Positions 1 to 9,509 of a stretch of DNA of 17,939 bases are shown piece after piece. Position 1 is the first letter of the stretch, and each line of letters opens with the position of its first letter. This DNA is from an uncultured Oscillospiraceae bacterium (GTDB lineage Bacteria; Bacillota; Clostridia; Oscillospirales; Ruminococcaceae): assembly GCA_904502045.1 (NCBI GenBank), contig CAJGEB010000008.1, positions 1 to 17,939 on the forward strand, given 5' to 3'. The notes beneath the pieces were generated by a model, which did no database searches, was not told the DNA's origin, and saw nothing but the letters and a program-made list of their open reading frames with translations. Made by a program: the position numbers and the translations under genes.

Positions 1-1887
1 GAGGGGGTAATAAAGGGGTATTCGGACCAAACTCTTCTCGGAGTAACCGGTTCGGGTAAGACTTTTACTATGGCGAATATTATTGCGAACGTGAACCGTC
101 CGACGCTTATTCTTGCTCACAATAAGACACTTGCCGCACAGTTATGCTCCGAGTTCCGAGAATTTTTCCCCGAAAATGCGGTGGAATATTTTGTATCCTA
201 CTATGACTACTACCAGCCCGAAGCCTATATTGCGGGAACAGACACGTACATCGAAAAGGACAGCGCGATAAATGATGAGATAGAGAAGCTGAGGCATTCG
301 GCTACCGCATCTCTTTCTGAGCGAAATGACGTGATAATAGTAGCAAGTGTGTCTTGCATATATACGTTGGGAGATCCGATTGATTACAGACAGATGGTGA
401 TATCTCTGCGCAGCGGTATGCAGAAGGATAGGGATGAGCTGATAAAGAAGCTTGTGGAGTTGCAATACGAGCGCAACGATATAAATTTCACTCGAAACAA
501 ATTCAGCGTAAAAGGGGATACGGTTGAGATATTCCCGTCATATAGCGACGAAAAGGCGATCAGAGTTGAGTTTTTCGGCGACGAGGTAGATAGGATATCG
601 GAGATAGAAGCGTTTACCGGAAGGGTAATTTCAAGGCTTTCGCATGTGGCGATATATCCTGCGTCGCACTATATCATACCGCGGGAAAAGATGCTGACGG
701 CAATACAGGATATACGCAGGGAATGTGATGAGAGAGTTAAGTATTTCAGGGAAAATAATAAGCTGATAGAAGCGCAGAGGATAGCCGAGAGGACAAATTA
801 CGACGTCGAGATGCTGACTGAAGCGGGATTTTGCAAGGGTATAGAGAACTATTCGAGGGTACTTTCCGGAAGAGAGGCGGGTAGTGCTCCCTGCACGTTG
901 TTTGATTATTTCCCGAAGGATTTTCTGATGTTTATAGATGAATCGCACGTAACGCTGCCTCAGGTGAGAGGAATGTACGGCGGGGACTATTCAAGAAAAA
1001 AGAATTTGATAGATTACGGGTTCAGATTACCCTCTGCATTTGATAACAGACCTCTTAATTTTGATGAATTTTTGGAGAGAGTAAATCAGGTGGTGTATGT
1101 CAGCGCGACTCCGGGAAAATTTGAGAAGGAGCGCAGCGTTAATATTGCAGAGCAGGTAATACGTCCGACGGGAATAATTGATCCTGAGATAGAGGTAAAG
1201 CCGGTCGAGGGGCAGATAGAGGACCTGCTTTACGAGATAAACGAGAGAGCGAAGCGCGGCGAGCGTACCTTGGCGACTACGCTGACGAAAAAGATGGCGG
1301 AGAAGCTGACGGAGTACCTGAGCAACCTCGGAGTAAGGGTAAGGTATATGCACCATGAGGTCGACACGATAGAGCGAATGGAGCTGATAAGGGATCTCAG
1401 ACGGGGAGAGTACGACGTACTGGTGGGAATAAACCTGCTGCGTGAAGGACTCGATATGCCTGAAGTGTCGCTTGTAGCAATACTTGATGCGGATAAAGAG
1501 GGGTTCCTGCGTTCCGAAACATCGCTTATACAGACGATAGGACGAGCGGCGAGAAACGTAAACGGCAAGGTAATAATGTACGCCGACAGCGTGACGGAAT
1601 CAATGGAACGCGCAATAAATGAAACGATGCGCCGTCGCAAGATTCAGCAGGAGTACAATGAAGCCAACGGAATAGTCCCTCAAACAGTAACGAAGGATGT
1701 CAGAGAGATAATTGAGATATCGAAAAAAGAGGGAGAGGAGTCGCGCGGCAAGAAGTACCTCTCACCGAGAGAGCGCGAGGAGCTTATTAAGAAGCTTACT
1801 GTTGAGATGAAGAATGCGGCAAAGATACTTGAATTCGAGCACGCCGCATACTTGAGAGATAGGATAAAGAAGTTAAAGGAAGGATAA
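1..1887 (+). CDS. uvrB: UvrABC excinuclease subunit B (5' partial)
   Basis: UvrB is the helicase-like damage-verification subunit of nucleotide excision repair; UvrA loads it on DNA and UvrC then incises. The reading frame is open from base 1, and the Walker A motif GVTGSGKT is encoded at bases 40-63, so only about 20 N-terminal residues lie outside the window; the ATG at 70 is internal. Visible family marks are the beta-hairpin [11 protein letters not shown], the DESH box, YVSATPG, the [25 protein letters not shown] helicase block and QTIGRAARN. The C-terminal UVR domain (about the last 40 residues, ending [12 protein letters not shown]) is the UvrC-binding region. Only one base separates its stop from the uvrA ATG, so the two are co-transcribed and probably translationally coupled. 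No oddities in conserved motifs. Confidence 0.97.
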   Translation, partial: EGVIKGYSDQTLLGVTGSGKTFTMANIIANVNRPTLILAHNKTLAAQLCSEFREFFPENAVEYFVSYYDYYQPEAYIAGTDTYIEKDSAINDEIEKLRHSATASLSERNDVIIVASVSCIYTLGDPIDYRQMVISLRSGMQKDRDELIKKLVELQYERNDINFTRNKFSVKGDTVEIFPSYSDEKAIRVEFFGDEVDRISEIEAFTGRVISRLSHVAIYPASHYIIPREKMLTAIQDIRRECDERVKYFRENNKLIEAQRIAERTNYDVEMLTEAGFCKGIENYSRVLSGREAGSAPCTLFDYFPKDFLMFIDESHVTLPQVRGMYGGDYSRKKNLIDYGFRLPSAFDNRPLNFDEFLERVNQVVYVSATPGKFEKERSVNIAEQVIRPTGIIDPEIEVKPVEGQIEDLLYEINERAKRGERTLATTLTKKMAEKLTEYLSNLGVRVRYMHHEVDTIERMELIRDLRRGEYDVLVGINLLREGLDMPEVSLVAILDADKEGFLRSETSLIQTIGRAARNVNGKVIMYADSVTESMERAINETMRRRKIQQEYNEANGIVPQTVTKDVREIIEISKKEGEESRGKKYLSPREREELIKKLTVEMKNAAKILEFEHAAYLRDRIKKLKEG

Positions 1888-1888
1888 A

Positions 1889-4741
1889 ATGGCGATAGAT
1901 AAGATAGTTATAAAGGGAGCAAGAGAGCATAATCTGAAAAACGTGGATCTTGAGCTGCCGAGAGATAAACTGATCGTATTTACGGGACTTTCGGGTTCGG
2001 GTAAGAGTACCCTTGCGTTTGATACGATATTTGCAGACGGACAGCGCAGATACGTTGAAAGCCTTTCGTCTTACGCAAGACAGTTTTTGGGACAGATGGA
2101 CAAGCCGGATGTGGATAGCATTGAAGGACTTTCACCTGCAATTTCAATAGATCAAAAGACTACCTCGAAAAATCCGCGTTCGACAGTCGGAACGGTAACG
2201 GAGATATACGACTATCTCCGTCTGCTTTACGCGCGTATAGGAACTCCGCACTGTCATATATGCGGAAAAGAGATAAAGCGGCAGACGGTGGACCAGATAG
2301 TTGATAGGATAATGAAGCTGGAAGCGGGCACAAAGATACAGGTAATGGCACCGATAGTACGCGGAAGAAAAGGCGAGTACCGCAAAGAGCTTGCCGGAGC
2401 AAGAAAATCGGGCTATGTCAGAGTGCGCATAGACGGAGCGCTTTATGACCTTTCGGAAGAGATAACGCTTGATAAAAATAAAAAGCATACGATAGAGATA
2501 GTGGTTGACAGACTTGTGATAAAGCCTGAGATAGCATCTCGTTTGAGTGATTCGGTGGAAACGGCGTCGGCTCTTACCGGCGGAATAATAACGGTTGACG
2601 CGCAGGGAGAGGAGCTTATATTTTCTCAAAATTACGCGTGTCCCGAACACGGAGTGAGTATAGAGGAGCTGACTCCGAGAATGTTTTCGTTTAACAATCC
2701 CTTTGGAGCGTGTCCGAAATGTACGGGACTCGGGGACTTTTTGAAGATAGATCCCGCGCTTGTAATACCCAATCGGAATCTGTCGATAAGGGGCGGAGCA
2801 ATACGTGCGAGCGGATGGTATTATGCCGACGGCGGAATAGCGCAGATGTACTATGAGGCTCTTGCAAAGGAATACGGATTTTCACTTGATACTCCTGTGA
2901 AGGAGCTGTCGAAAGAGGCTATGGAGGCAGTACTGTTCGGAAGTAAGGGTAAGAAGCTCGCGCTTTATCGCGAAACCGAAAACGGAAGCGTAATGTATAA
3001 ATCCGAATTTGAGGGAGTAATAAATAATTTAGAGCGCAGGTTCAGAGAAACGAGCAGCGAATGGGTAAAGCAGGAGCTTGCTGACTATATGAGTTCGATA
3101 GAATGTCCCGAGTGTAAGGGTGAGCGTCTGAAAAAGGAGTCGCTTGCAGTAACGGTAGGGGGACTCAATATAAGTGAATTTGCAAAATTATCAATAAATA
3201 AAGCGCTTGAATTTTTGGACGGACTTAAGCTTACCGAAACACAGGAGATGATAGGCGGAAGAGTAATCAAGGAGATAAGAGAGCGGCTCGGATTTTTGAA
3301 AAATGTCGGACTCGATTATCTGACTCTATCGCGTTCGGCAAGCAGTCTTTCGGGCGGAGAGAGTCAAAGGATACGCCTTGCCACCCAGATAGGCTCCTCG
3401 CTTGTCGGAGTTTTATATATTTTAGACGAGCCGAGTATCGGATTACATCAGCGAGATAACGAAAAGCTGATAAATGCGCTGAAAAGGCTGAGGGATTTGG
3501 GTAACACCGTGATAGTAGTTGAGCATGACGGGGATACGATACTCAGTGCGGACCACGTTGTAGATATCGGTCCGGGAGCGGGAGTGCACGGCGGAGAGAT
3601 AGTTTTTGAGGGAGCTCCGAGTGAGCTGCTGCAGAGCGGAGATTCGCTTACGGGACAATATTTGAGCGGAGCGAGAAAGGTGCAGACTCCCAAAGAAAGA
3701 CGCAAAGGAAACGGTGCCGTTTTAACGGTGAAGGGAGCGGGGGAAAACAACCTGAAGGGCATTGACGTGTCGATACCGCTCGGAACCTTTTGCGCAGTTA
3801 CGGGAGTATCGGGCTCGGGAAAGAGCTCGCTTGTGAATGAGATAATATACAAAAGACTCGCTTCGGAATTAAACGGAGCGAAAAAACGCTGCGGAATACA
3901 CGATGAGATGCTCGGAGCGGAAAATCTTGACAAGGTAATAAATATCGACCAGTCCCCGATAGGCAGGACTCCGCGGTCGAATCCCGCAACTTATATCGGA
4001 CTCTTCACCGACATCAGAGAGCTTTTTGCTTCTACTGCCGAGGCTAAAGCGAGAGGATACAGCTCGTCGCGCTTTTCCTTTAACGTAAAAGGCGGACGCT
4101 GCGAGGCGTGTGAAGGTGACGGAATACTGAAGATAGAAATGCATTTCTTGCCCGACATTTATGTTCCGTGCGAGGTGTGTAAAGGTAAAAGATATAACAG
4201 GGAAACTCTTGAGGTAAAGTACAAGGGAAAGAGCATATACGATATTTTGGAGATGACGGTAGAGGAAGGACTCGAATTTTTTGAAAATATTCCCAAAATA
4301 AGAAGAAGGCTGCAGACGCTATACGATGTGGGACTCGGTTATATAAAGATAGGTCAACCTGCGACGACACTTTCGGGAGGAGAAGCACAGAGGGTAAAGC
4401 TTGCAGCGGAGCTTTCAAAGCGTCCTACCGGAAAGACTATATATATACTTGATGAGCCCACTACGGGACTTCATATGTATGACGTGGATAAGCTGGTGGA
4501 GGTAATGCAGAAGCTTGTAGAGGGCGGCAATACCGTCCTTACGATAGAGCATAATCTTGATGTGATCAAAAATGCGGACTATATCATAGATCTCGGACCG
4601 GAAGGCGGAGATCGCGGCGGAGAGATAGTTGCAATGGGAAGTCCGGAAGAGGTAGCGAAAAATCCTGCATCCTACACCGGAATATATCTTAAAAAAGTAT
4701 TTGAATTTGAAAAGGGGATCTCTGAAAATGAAAGAGCTTAA
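1889..4741 (+). CDS. uvrA: UvrABC excinuclease subunit A
   Basis: Damage-recognition ATPase of nucleotide excision repair, 950 residues, the usual length. It has two ABC modules: Walker A GLSGSGKS (33-40) with signature LSGGESQ (487-493), and Walker A GVSGSGKS (639-646) with signature LSGGEAQ (828-834), each followed by ILDEP. The second zinc module is canonical (Cys738, Cys741, Cys761, Cys764). The first has Cys251-x2-His254 and Cys275-x2-Cys278, so His replaces the usual second cysteine; I believe this variant occurs in other clostridial UvrA proteins. An additional C-H-I-C pair is at 122-125. The ATG at 1889 follows the uvrB stop by one base, with AAGGA of the uvrB end as ribosome binding site. 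Its last 14 bases overlap the next gene. Confidence 0.98.
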   Translation: MAIDKIVIKGAREHNLKNVDLELPRDKLIVFTGLSGSGKSTLAFDTIFADGQRRYVESLSSYARQFLGQMDKPDVDSIEGLSPAISIDQKTTSKNPRSTVGTVTEIYDYLRLLYARIGTPHCHICGKEIKRQTVDQIVDRIMKLEAGTKIQVMAPIVRGRKGEYRKELAGARKSGYVRVRIDGALYDLSEEITLDKNKKHTIEIVVDRLVIKPEIASRLSDSVETASALTGGIITVDAQGEELIFSQNYACPEHGVSIEELTPRMFSFNNPFGACPKCTGLGDFLKIDPALVIPNRNLSIRGGAIRASGWYYADGGIAQMYYEALAKEYGFSLDTPVKELSKEAMEAVLFGSKGKKLALYRETENGSVMYKSEFEGVINNLERRFRETSSEWVKQELADYMSSIECPECKGERLKKESLAVTVGGLNISEFAKLSINKALEFLDGLKLTETQEMIGGRVIKEIRERLGFLKNVGLDYLTLSRSASSLSGGESQRIRLATQIGSSLVGVLYILDEPSIGLHQRDNEKLINALKRLRDLGNTVIVVEHDGDTILSADHVVDIGPGAGVHGGEIVFEGAPSELLQSGDSLTGQYLSGARKVQTPKERRKGNGAVLTVKGAGENNLKGIDVSIPLGTFCAVTGVSGSGKSSLVNEIIYKRLASELNGAKKRCGIHDEMLGAENLDKVINIDQSPIGRTPRSNPATYIGLFTDIRELFASTAEAKARGYSSSRFSFNVKGGRCEACEGDGILKIEMHFLPDIYVPCEVCKGKRYNRETLEVKYKGKSIYDILEMTVEEGLEFFENIPKIRRRLQTLYDVGLGYIKIGQPATTLSGGEAQRVKLAAELSKRPTGKTIYILDEPTTGLHMYDVDKLVEVMQKLVEGGNTVLTIEHNLDVIKNADYIIDLGPEGGDRGGEIVAMGSPEEVAKNPASYTGIYLKKVFEFEKGISENERA

Positions 4742-5393
4742 TTACAAAGCGGTAATATTAGATATGGACGGAACCATACTTGATACGATAACGGACATTG
4801 CAGTATCGGTAAATTATGCGCTTGAGAAAAACGGATTTCCTTTGCACAATATAAGTGAATATAAAACGTTTATAGGTAACGGCGCGAGGAATCTGGTGCT
4901 TGCCGCTCTTCCGCAGGATAAGAGGGACGACGGAACCTTAGAGAAGGTATTGAAGGATTACAGTGAATATTACGCAACGCACAGTAGTGTTTTTACCGAG
5001 CCGTACCCAAAGATAAAAGAAACGCTTCTTGAGCTGAAGGGGGCGGGAGTTAAGCTTGCGGTATTTTCAAATAAGCCGCATAAGGCTACTCAAAAGCTTG
5101 CGGAGCTTTATTTTGAGGGAATATTTGATGCGGTGTACGGCGCGCGTGACGGCTACCCCATAAAGCCGGATCCGGCGGTGGTATTCGAAATAGCAGAGGA
5201 GTTTGGTGTCAGCGTCGAAGAATGTGCGTACATAGGAGATATGTGTGTAGATATGAAAACGGGGAAGTCCTCAGGAGCGTACACTATAGGAGCAGAGTGG
5301 GGATTCGGAGATAAAGAAGGACTCCTTGAAAACGGAGCAGATGTAATATTGGATAGTATTTCTGAGATATGTGATATTGTAATAAAGGGCTGA
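4728..5393 (+). CDS. gph: HAD-family phosphatase, phosphoglycolate phosphatase-like
   Basis: HAD-superfamily hydrolase of the Gph/PgmB type, 221 residues. It probably hydrolyses a small phosphoester such as 2-phosphoglycolate, a by-product of repairing 3'-phosphoglycolate DNA ends, which would suit its place after uvrBA; the substrate is inferred, not shown. Motif I is DMDGT (nucleophile Asp12, acid/base Asp14), motif II is VFSNKPH (Ser114), motif III is Lys146 in IKPDP, and motif IV is IGDMCVDM (Asp171, Asp175). A helical cap domain lies between about residues 18 and 95. I chose the ATG at 4728 because AAGGGG lies at 4712-4717; an in-frame TTG at 4701 has no such site. The gene overlaps the end of uvrA by 14 bases, implying translational coupling, and is followed by a strong terminator. 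Confidence 0.88.
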   Translation: MKELNYKAVILDMDGTILDTITDIAVSVNYALEKNGFPLHNISEYKTFIGNGARNLVLAALPQDKRDDGTLEKVLKDYSEYYATHSSVFTEPYPKIKETLLELKGAGVKLAVFSNKPHKATQKLAELYFEGIFDAVYGARDGYPIKPDPAVVFEIAEEFGVSVEECAYIGDMCVDMKTGKSSGAYTIGAEWGFGDKEGLLENGADVILDSISEICDIVIKG

Positions 5394-5411
5394 ATAGTGT
5401 AAAACTTACGC

Positions 5412-5445
5412 AAAGCTCCCGTCTTGATTGATGGGAGCTTTTTTA
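5412..5445 (+). terminator. Rho-independent terminator of the uvrB-uvrA-gph operon
   Basis: Inverted repeat AAAGCTCCC (5412-5420) with GGGAGCTTT (5433-5441), extended inward by G-T, T-A and C-G pairs to a 12-bp stem with a 6-base loop, then a T run. It lies 18 bases after the gph stop and directly before the next promoter. Confidence 0.92.
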
Positions 5446-5453
5446 AATAAAAG

Positions 5454-5467
5454 GTTGACAAATCAAC
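5454..5467. promoter_or_regulatory. Operator-like palindrome, copy 1
   Basis: GTTGACAAATCAAC: half-sites GTTGA and TCAAC around a 4-base centre, followed by GTTTCG. It covers the -35 box. The second copy starts 38 bases downstream. A symmetric site next to a MarR gene is the expected arrangement for a dimeric winged-helix autoregulator; binding is inferred. Confidence 0.7.
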
Positions 5468-5483
5468 GTTTCGAGTATAAAAT
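5455..5483 (+). promoter_or_regulatory. Sigma-A promoter of the marR-degV-degV operon
   Basis: TTGACA (5455-5460), 17-base spacer, TAAAAT (5478-5483), near consensus. The predicted start of transcription is near 5490, giving a leader of about 35 bases before the marR ATG. The -35 box lies inside the first operator-like palindrome and the start point abuts the second. Confidence 0.85.
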
Positions 5484-5491
5484 AATAAAAA

Positions 5492-5505
5492 GTTGACAAG
5501 TCAAC
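5492..5505. promoter_or_regulatory. Operator-like palindrome, copy 2
   Basis: GTTGACAAGTCAAC: perfect 6-base half-sites GTTGAC and GTCAAC with a 2-base centre, followed by ATTTCG. It matches copy 1 at 13 of 14 bases, and the match continues into the flank (RTTTCG). It sits at or just after the predicted transcription start, so occupancy would block initiation or early elongation. Confidence 0.72.
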
Positions 5506-5525
5506 ATTTCGGAAGGGTGAGATTT

Positions 5526-5987
5526 ATGGTAGACAGACTTGAAAAATTTCTTTTTAATATTTCTGAAATATCAAAGTACTGGCATAAAATAGCTGCAGAC
5601 GAGATGGGGAGGTACGGACTTAAAGGTCCGAGTGCAACTTATCTCACGGTAATATACCGCCACAAAGAAGGAGTTACGGCTACACAGCTGTGTGAGATAT
5701 GCGGCAAGGATAAAGCAGATGTATCAAGAATGATGTCTGAGATGGAGAAAAAAGGACTTATAAAAAAAGAGGGAGCCAACTACCGCGGAGTATTCAAGCT
5801 TACGGAAGAGGGAAAAAAGGCTGCGGAATTCGTATGCGAAAGAGCAAAAGTAGTGGTCGGATACGCGGGAAAAGAGATTGAGGGAGAAAAAAGGATAATA
5901 TTTTATGAGGCGCTTGAGAGTATTGCATCAAATTTAAAGAGGATAAGTAAAGAGGGAGTGCCGGAAGAAGAGATGAAAAAGGAGTGA
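5526..5987 (+). CDS. MarR-family winged-helix transcriptional regulator
   Basis: Predicted 153-residue cytoplasmic DNA-binding dimer. The layout is the MarR fold: N-terminal dimerisation helices (1-40), helix-turn-helix with recognition helix at about KADVSRMMSEMEKKGLI (63-79), a basic wing (80-95), and C-terminal dimerisation helices. The ATG at 5526 is chosen because AAGGG lies about 10 bases before it; an in-frame TTG at 5493 sits inside an operator-like palindrome at the predicted transcription start and is unlikely. The gene is first in an operon with two DegV-family genes (7 bases to the first). Two palindromes at its promoter suggest autoregulation. FabT, a MarR protein, controls fatty-acid genes in streptococci; by context this may be a functional analogue, but ligand and targets are inferred. 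Confidence 0.88.
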   Translation: MVDRLEKFLFNISEISKYWHKIAADEMGRYGLKGPSATYLTVIYRHKEGVTATQLCEICGKDKADVSRMMSEMEKKGLIKKEGANYRGVFKLTEEGKKAAEFVCERAKVVVGYAGKEIEGEKRIIFYEALESIASNLKRISKEGVPEEEMKKE

Positions 5988-5994
5988 GGGAATA

Positions 5995-6837
5995 ATGGTA
6001 CGGATAATAGTTGACTCGACGGCGGATACGGTAGATGAAGTAAAGGAGAAGCTGAGAGTAGTTCCGATGACGGTACACTTCGGAGATGAGGAGTACATAG
6101 ACGGAAAAACTATTACGCATAGACAGTTTTACGAAAAGCTGATAGAGAGTGATGTTTTTCCGAGTACGAGTCAGGCGGCTCCGTCGGATTTTTCGAGAGT
6201 GTTTGAAGAGGTGGAGAAATCGGGAGAAAGTGCAGTGGTAATAACACTTTCCTCTACTCTCTCCGGAACCTATCAAAGTGCGATGATAGCGGCAGAGGAT
6301 TACCCCGACAGGATATATGTTGTGGACAGTAAGAGTGCGGCTATCGGTTCGGGAATACTTGCAGAGCTTGCATTAAGATATGCAGATGAGGGAATGTCAG
6401 CTAAAGCGATAGCAGAGAAGATAGAGCAGGAAAGAGAAAATGTCTGCGTTATAGCGATGCTTGATACCCTTGAATATCTTAAGCGCGGGGGAAGGATATC
6501 CAAAACAGCGGCGTTTTTGGGCGGAGCGCTTTCGATAAAGCCGGTAATCGGCCTGAAGGATGGAGAGATAGTAATTCTCGGAAAAGCGCGGGGCTCAAAG
6601 CAAGGGAATAATTTGCTTGTAAGTGAGATACAAAATGCAGGCGGAGTCGATTTCAGTAAGCCTGTGTTGCTTGGATATACAGGGCTCAGCGAGGTAATTT
6701 TAGAAAAGTATATAAAAGACAGCGAGAATTTGTGGAAGGACAGCGCAGAAGAGCTGCGGAGTACGGTGATAGGCAGTATTATCGGAGCACATGCGGGTCC
6801 GGGAGCAATAGCAGCAGCGTTTTTTAAGAATAAATAA
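5995..6837 (+). CDS. DegV-family fatty-acid-binding protein (FakB-like), first copy
   Basis: DegV/FakB proteins bind one fatty acid and present it to the kinase FakA, which makes acyl-phosphate for phospholipid synthesis. This 280-residue protein is full length. Family marks are DSTAD (7-11), PSTSQ (56-60, the TSQ fatty-acid carboxylate loop), LSSTLSGTYQSA (85-96), LKRGGRIS, and the C-terminal GAHAGPGAIA (264-273). The ATG at 5995 follows AAGGAG and GAGGG sites located at the end of marR. It is cytoplasmic, with no signal peptide. It is co-transcribed with the MarR gene and a second, diverged DegV gene; FakA is not in the window. Family assignment is firm; which fatty acid it prefers cannot be told. 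Confidence 0.93.
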   Translation: MVRIIVDSTADTVDEVKEKLRVVPMTVHFGDEEYIDGKTITHRQFYEKLIESDVFPSTSQAAPSDFSRVFEEVEKSGESAVVITLSSTLSGTYQSAMIAAEDYPDRIYVVDSKSAAIGSGILAELALRYADEGMSAKAIAEKIEQERENVCVIAMLDTLEYLKRGGRISKTAAFLGGALSIKPVIGLKDGEIVILGKARGSKQGNNLLVSEIQNAGGVDFSKPVLLGYTGLSEVILEKYIKDSENLWKDSAEELRSTVIGSIIGAHAGPGAIAAAFFKNK

Positions 6838-6852
6838 AAAGGGGTATGAGTG

Positions 6853-7719
6853 ATGGAAAACTATGTAATTTTTACCGATTCGGGATGTGACATTAGTCCT
6901 GAACTGCTTAAAAAGTGGGAAGTTGAGTATATTAATCTGATTTTCAGATTTGAGGGGGATGAAAAGGAACATACCAACGAGGATATAGGAAGTGCGGAAT
7001 TTTACAATAAAATGAGAGAGGGAATGGTAGCGAAGACATCGGCTATAAATCCCGACACGTTTGAAGCGAGATTTGAGGAAGTGCTCAAGCAGGGTAAGGA
7101 TATTTTGTATCTTGCTTTTTCATCGGGACTCAGTACCACGTATAATTCCTCAAAAATTGCAGCAGAGGAGCTGGCGGGAAAGTACCCGGAAAGAAAAGTG
7201 GTATCTGTGGACACGTTGGCGGCATCTGCGGGTCAGGGACTGCTTGTGTATTTAGCTGTCGAAAAGAAGAAAAACGGAGCTGCACTTGAAGAGGTAGCGG
7301 AATATATTAACGGGATAAAGAATAACCTGTGCCACTGGTTTACTGTTGACGACTTGGTATATCTCAAGAGAGGCGGAAGAATCAGCCCGACGGTAGCGTT
7401 TGTGGGGAATATCCTCGGAATCAAGCCGGTACTGCACGTGGATGACGAGGGACATCTTGTAAACGTCACAAAGGTACGCGGCAGAAAAGCGGCAATAGGA
7501 AAGATGGCAGAGAAATACGGTGAGCTTGCAAGAGATGCGAAAAGCGGAGTAGTATACATTTCTCACGGTGATTGTATTTCTGATGCAGAAGCGTTAAAGG
7601 CGCGGCTGTGCTCGGATTACGGTGCACAGGTGGAGCTGATTACGGATATCGGTGCGGTAATCGGAGCACATTCCGGTCCCGGAACACTTGCTCTTTTCTT
7701 TGTCGGAAACGAAAAATAG
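6853..7719 (+). CDS. DegV-family fatty-acid-binding protein (FakB-like), second copy
   Basis: Second DegV/FakB paralogue of the operon, 288 residues. Shared marks are TDSGCD near the N-terminus, FSSGLSTTYNSS, LKRGGRISP and GAHSGPGTLALFF at the C-terminus. It differs clearly from its neighbour: the usual TSQ(P) loop reads KTSAINPDTF, and the GT in the SSxLSGT motif is TT. That points to a different acyl chain or ligand, by analogy with organisms in which separate FakB proteins take saturated and unsaturated fatty acids. The ATG at 6853 is preferred because AAAAAGGGG lies 8-10 bases upstream; a GTG directly before it (6850) is the alternative. The intergenic distance from the first degV is 15 bases, and a terminator follows the stop. 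Confidence 0.92.
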   Translation: MENYVIFTDSGCDISPELLKKWEVEYINLIFRFEGDEKEHTNEDIGSAEFYNKMREGMVAKTSAINPDTFEARFEEVLKQGKDILYLAFSSGLSTTYNSSKIAAEELAGKYPERKVVSVDTLAASAGQGLLVYLAVEKKKNGAALEEVAEYINGIKNNLCHWFTVDDLVYLKRGGRISPTVAFVGNILGIKPVLHVDDEGHLVNVTKVRGRKAAIGKMAEKYGELARDAKSGVVYISHGDCISDAEALKARLCSDYGAQVELITDIGAVIGAHSGPGTLALFFVGNEK

Positions 7720-7720
7720 T

Positions 7721-7766
7721 AAAAAAGAACCCCTCTTCCGAGCTTGGAAGAGGGGAAAGTTTTTTA
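7721..7766. terminator. Bidirectional terminator between convergent operons
   Basis: Perfect 10-bp stem CCCCTCTTCC (7730-7739) with GGAAGAGGGG (7746-7755) and loop GAGCTT. A T run follows on the plus strand (7760-7765), and the A run at 7721-7726 gives a T run on the minus strand. It serves the degV operon and the convergent Na/Pi transporter gene, whose stop codon overlaps the T run. Confidence 0.9.
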
Positions 7767-9509
7767 TTTAGGTAAATATTTTTCCGCGAGTACTGCGTAG
7801 CGTTCTTTGAAATAGGGGCTGTCCGATTTCATAGCGCGGAGTGATTCGTGGATGTTGAGATTACTGCTTTCGGAATCGAGTACACATCCTGCGATGTTGG
7901 AGCAGTGGTCGGAAACGCGTTCGAGATTAGTTAAAATATCGGACCATACAAAACCGGTTTCAATACTGCAGGCACCCTGCTGAAGACGGAGTATGTGAGC
8001 GCTGCGCATCTGCTCTTTGAGGGTGTCGATGATCTGCTCAAGCGGCTCGACGTTGGCAGCGGCGAGAGTATCATTCTCAACAAAAGCAAGGAGCGAAAGG
8101 TCGAGTATCTCGGTTGCAGCGTTGGTAAGATTTTTAAGCTCCGCTTCAGCTGCGGGAGAGAAAGATAGCTCCTTATTTTTCATCTCTTCGGCGGAGTCCA
8201 CAAGATTCATAGCGTGGTCGGATATGCGTTCGATATCACCGATTATCTTGAGGAGCTTTGCAGCTTCCGTGCTGTCCTTATCGCTGATTCTGCGGGAGCT
8301 TAGCTTTACAAGATATGTACCGATGATATCTTCATAATGGTCGGTGCGGTCCTCGGCTTCGGCAATAGAAGCGGAAAGCTCAGGAGAGTAGTTTTCAAGG
8401 CAGAGGATACCGTTTTTGAGGGAGTCGATGGAGCAGTGAGCCATTTCAAAAGCAAGAACGCGGCAACGCTCAAGAGCTACTGCGGGAGTAGCAAGAAGAC
8501 GTTCATCAAGCTCCGAAACGGTTTCGGGAGCCTTTGCATCGGGAACCAGCTTATAAGCAAGCTTTTCGAGGAGTGATGACATAGGCAACAAGAGAAGGGT
8601 ACACATAATGTTAAACGCCGAGTGGGCAACAGCGATTCCGGGGAGTGAGGCTGCTTCGTCGAACAGTGCCGGAGCTAAAGTTGCATCGACGATACTGAAA
8701 ACACTGAGCCAGACAAGTGTTCCGATGATGTTGAAGGAGAGATGAACAAAAGCGGCGCGCTTAGCGTTACGGTTGGCTCCGAAAGAGGAGAGGATGGCGG
8801 TGATACAGGTACCGATGTTTTGTCCCATAATAATGGGAATAGCAGCACCGTACGAAACCTGACCGGTAACGGCGAGAGCCTGAAGAATACCGACGGAAGC
8901 GGAGCTTGACTGAATAATAGCGGTGAGAAGAGCTCCTGCGAGTACTCCCAAAATCGGATTTTTAAACATAATGAAGAGGCTCTGGAAAGCGGGTACATCA
9001 GCGAGTCCCGCAACAGCGCCGCTCATAGTATCCATACCGAACATCAGAACGGCAAATCCTAATAAGATGGAGCCGGTATCTTTTTTCTTACTGCCCTTGC
9101 AAAACATAAAGAAAACAATACCTATAAGAGCGAGAACGGGAGTAAATGAAGTGGGTTTGAGAAGCTTTAAGAAAATGTTATCTCCCGAAATACCGCCGAG
9201 ACTGAGTATCCAAGCGGTAATGGTGGTACCGATATTAGCACCCATAATTACATTTATTGCTTGTTTGAGCGACATAAGTCCGGAGTTAACAAATCCGACT
9301 ACCATAACAGTCGTGGCAGAGGAGCTTTGGATAACAGAGGTAACTCCCATACCTGTAGCAAGACCGGCAAACTTATTGGAAGTCAGCTTACCGAGTAAAG
9401 ATTCGAGTTTTCCGCCTGCGCGGCGTTCCAAGGCGGCGCCCATAACATTCATACCGAAGAGAAAAAGACAAAGTCCGCCGATGAGTGTTAACGCATCAAA
9501 AATAGTCAT
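7764..9509 (-). CDS. Na/Pi cotransporter family protein with PhoU-like C-terminal domain
   Basis: Predicted sodium-dependent phosphate transporter of the NptA/YjbB (Na/Pi cotransporter II-related) family, in the cytoplasmic membrane, 581 residues. The N-terminal two thirds is hydrophobic and carries the paired inverted-repeat signatures QSSSATT (61-67) and QSSSAS (200-205), each followed by a GxNIGT segment (MGANIGTT, MGQNIGTC). From about residue 345 the protein becomes a soluble helical region resembling a duplicated PhoU domain (for example IGDIERISDHAMNLV and LTNLERVSDHCSNIAG), a common fusion in this family, with the E/D-R-x-S-D-H metal-type motifs intact. The start ATG has AAAGGTAGG upstream on the minus strand. 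It is monocistronic by layout and closed by the bidirectional terminator. It could import phosphate or balance efflux; direction is not shown by sequence. Confidence 0.93.
   Translation of the reverse strand: MTIFDALTLIGGLCLFLFGMNVMGAALERRAGGKLESLLGKLTSNKFAGLATGMGVTSVIQSSSATTVMVVGFVNSGLMSLKQAINVIMGANIGTTITAWILSLGGISGDNIFLKLLKPTSFTPVLALIGIVFFMFCKGSKKKDTGSILLGFAVLMFGMDTMSGAVAGLADVPAFQSLFIMFKNPILGVLAGALLTAIIQSSSASVGILQALAVTGQVSYGAAIPIIMGQNIGTCITAILSSFGANRNAKRAAFVHLSFNIIGTLVWLSVFSIVDATLAPALFDEAASLPGIAVAHSAFNIMCTLLLLPMSSLLEKLAYKLVPDAKAPETVSELDERLLATPAVALERCRVLAFEMAHCSIDSLKNGILCLENYSPELSASIAEAEDRTDHYEDIIGTYLVKLSSRRISDKDSTEAAKLLKIIGDIERISDHAMNLVDSAEEMKNKELSFSPAAEAELKNLTNAATEILDLSLLAFVENDTLAAANVEPLEQIIDTLKEQMRSAHILRLQQGACSIETGFVWSDILTNLERVSDHCSNIAGCVLDSESSNLNIHESLRAMKSDSPYFKERYAVLAEKYLPK

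Noticed and set aside
3448..3933. A 161-codon minus-strand open frame inside uvrA
   Set aside because: Shadow of uvrA, Ser/Pro-rich as expected for the antisense of this codon usage, and resembling no family.
5493..5525. Upstream TTG start that would add 11 residues to the MarR protein
   Set aside because: The TTG lies within an operator-like palindrome at the predicted transcription start; the ATG at 5526 has its own AAGGG site.
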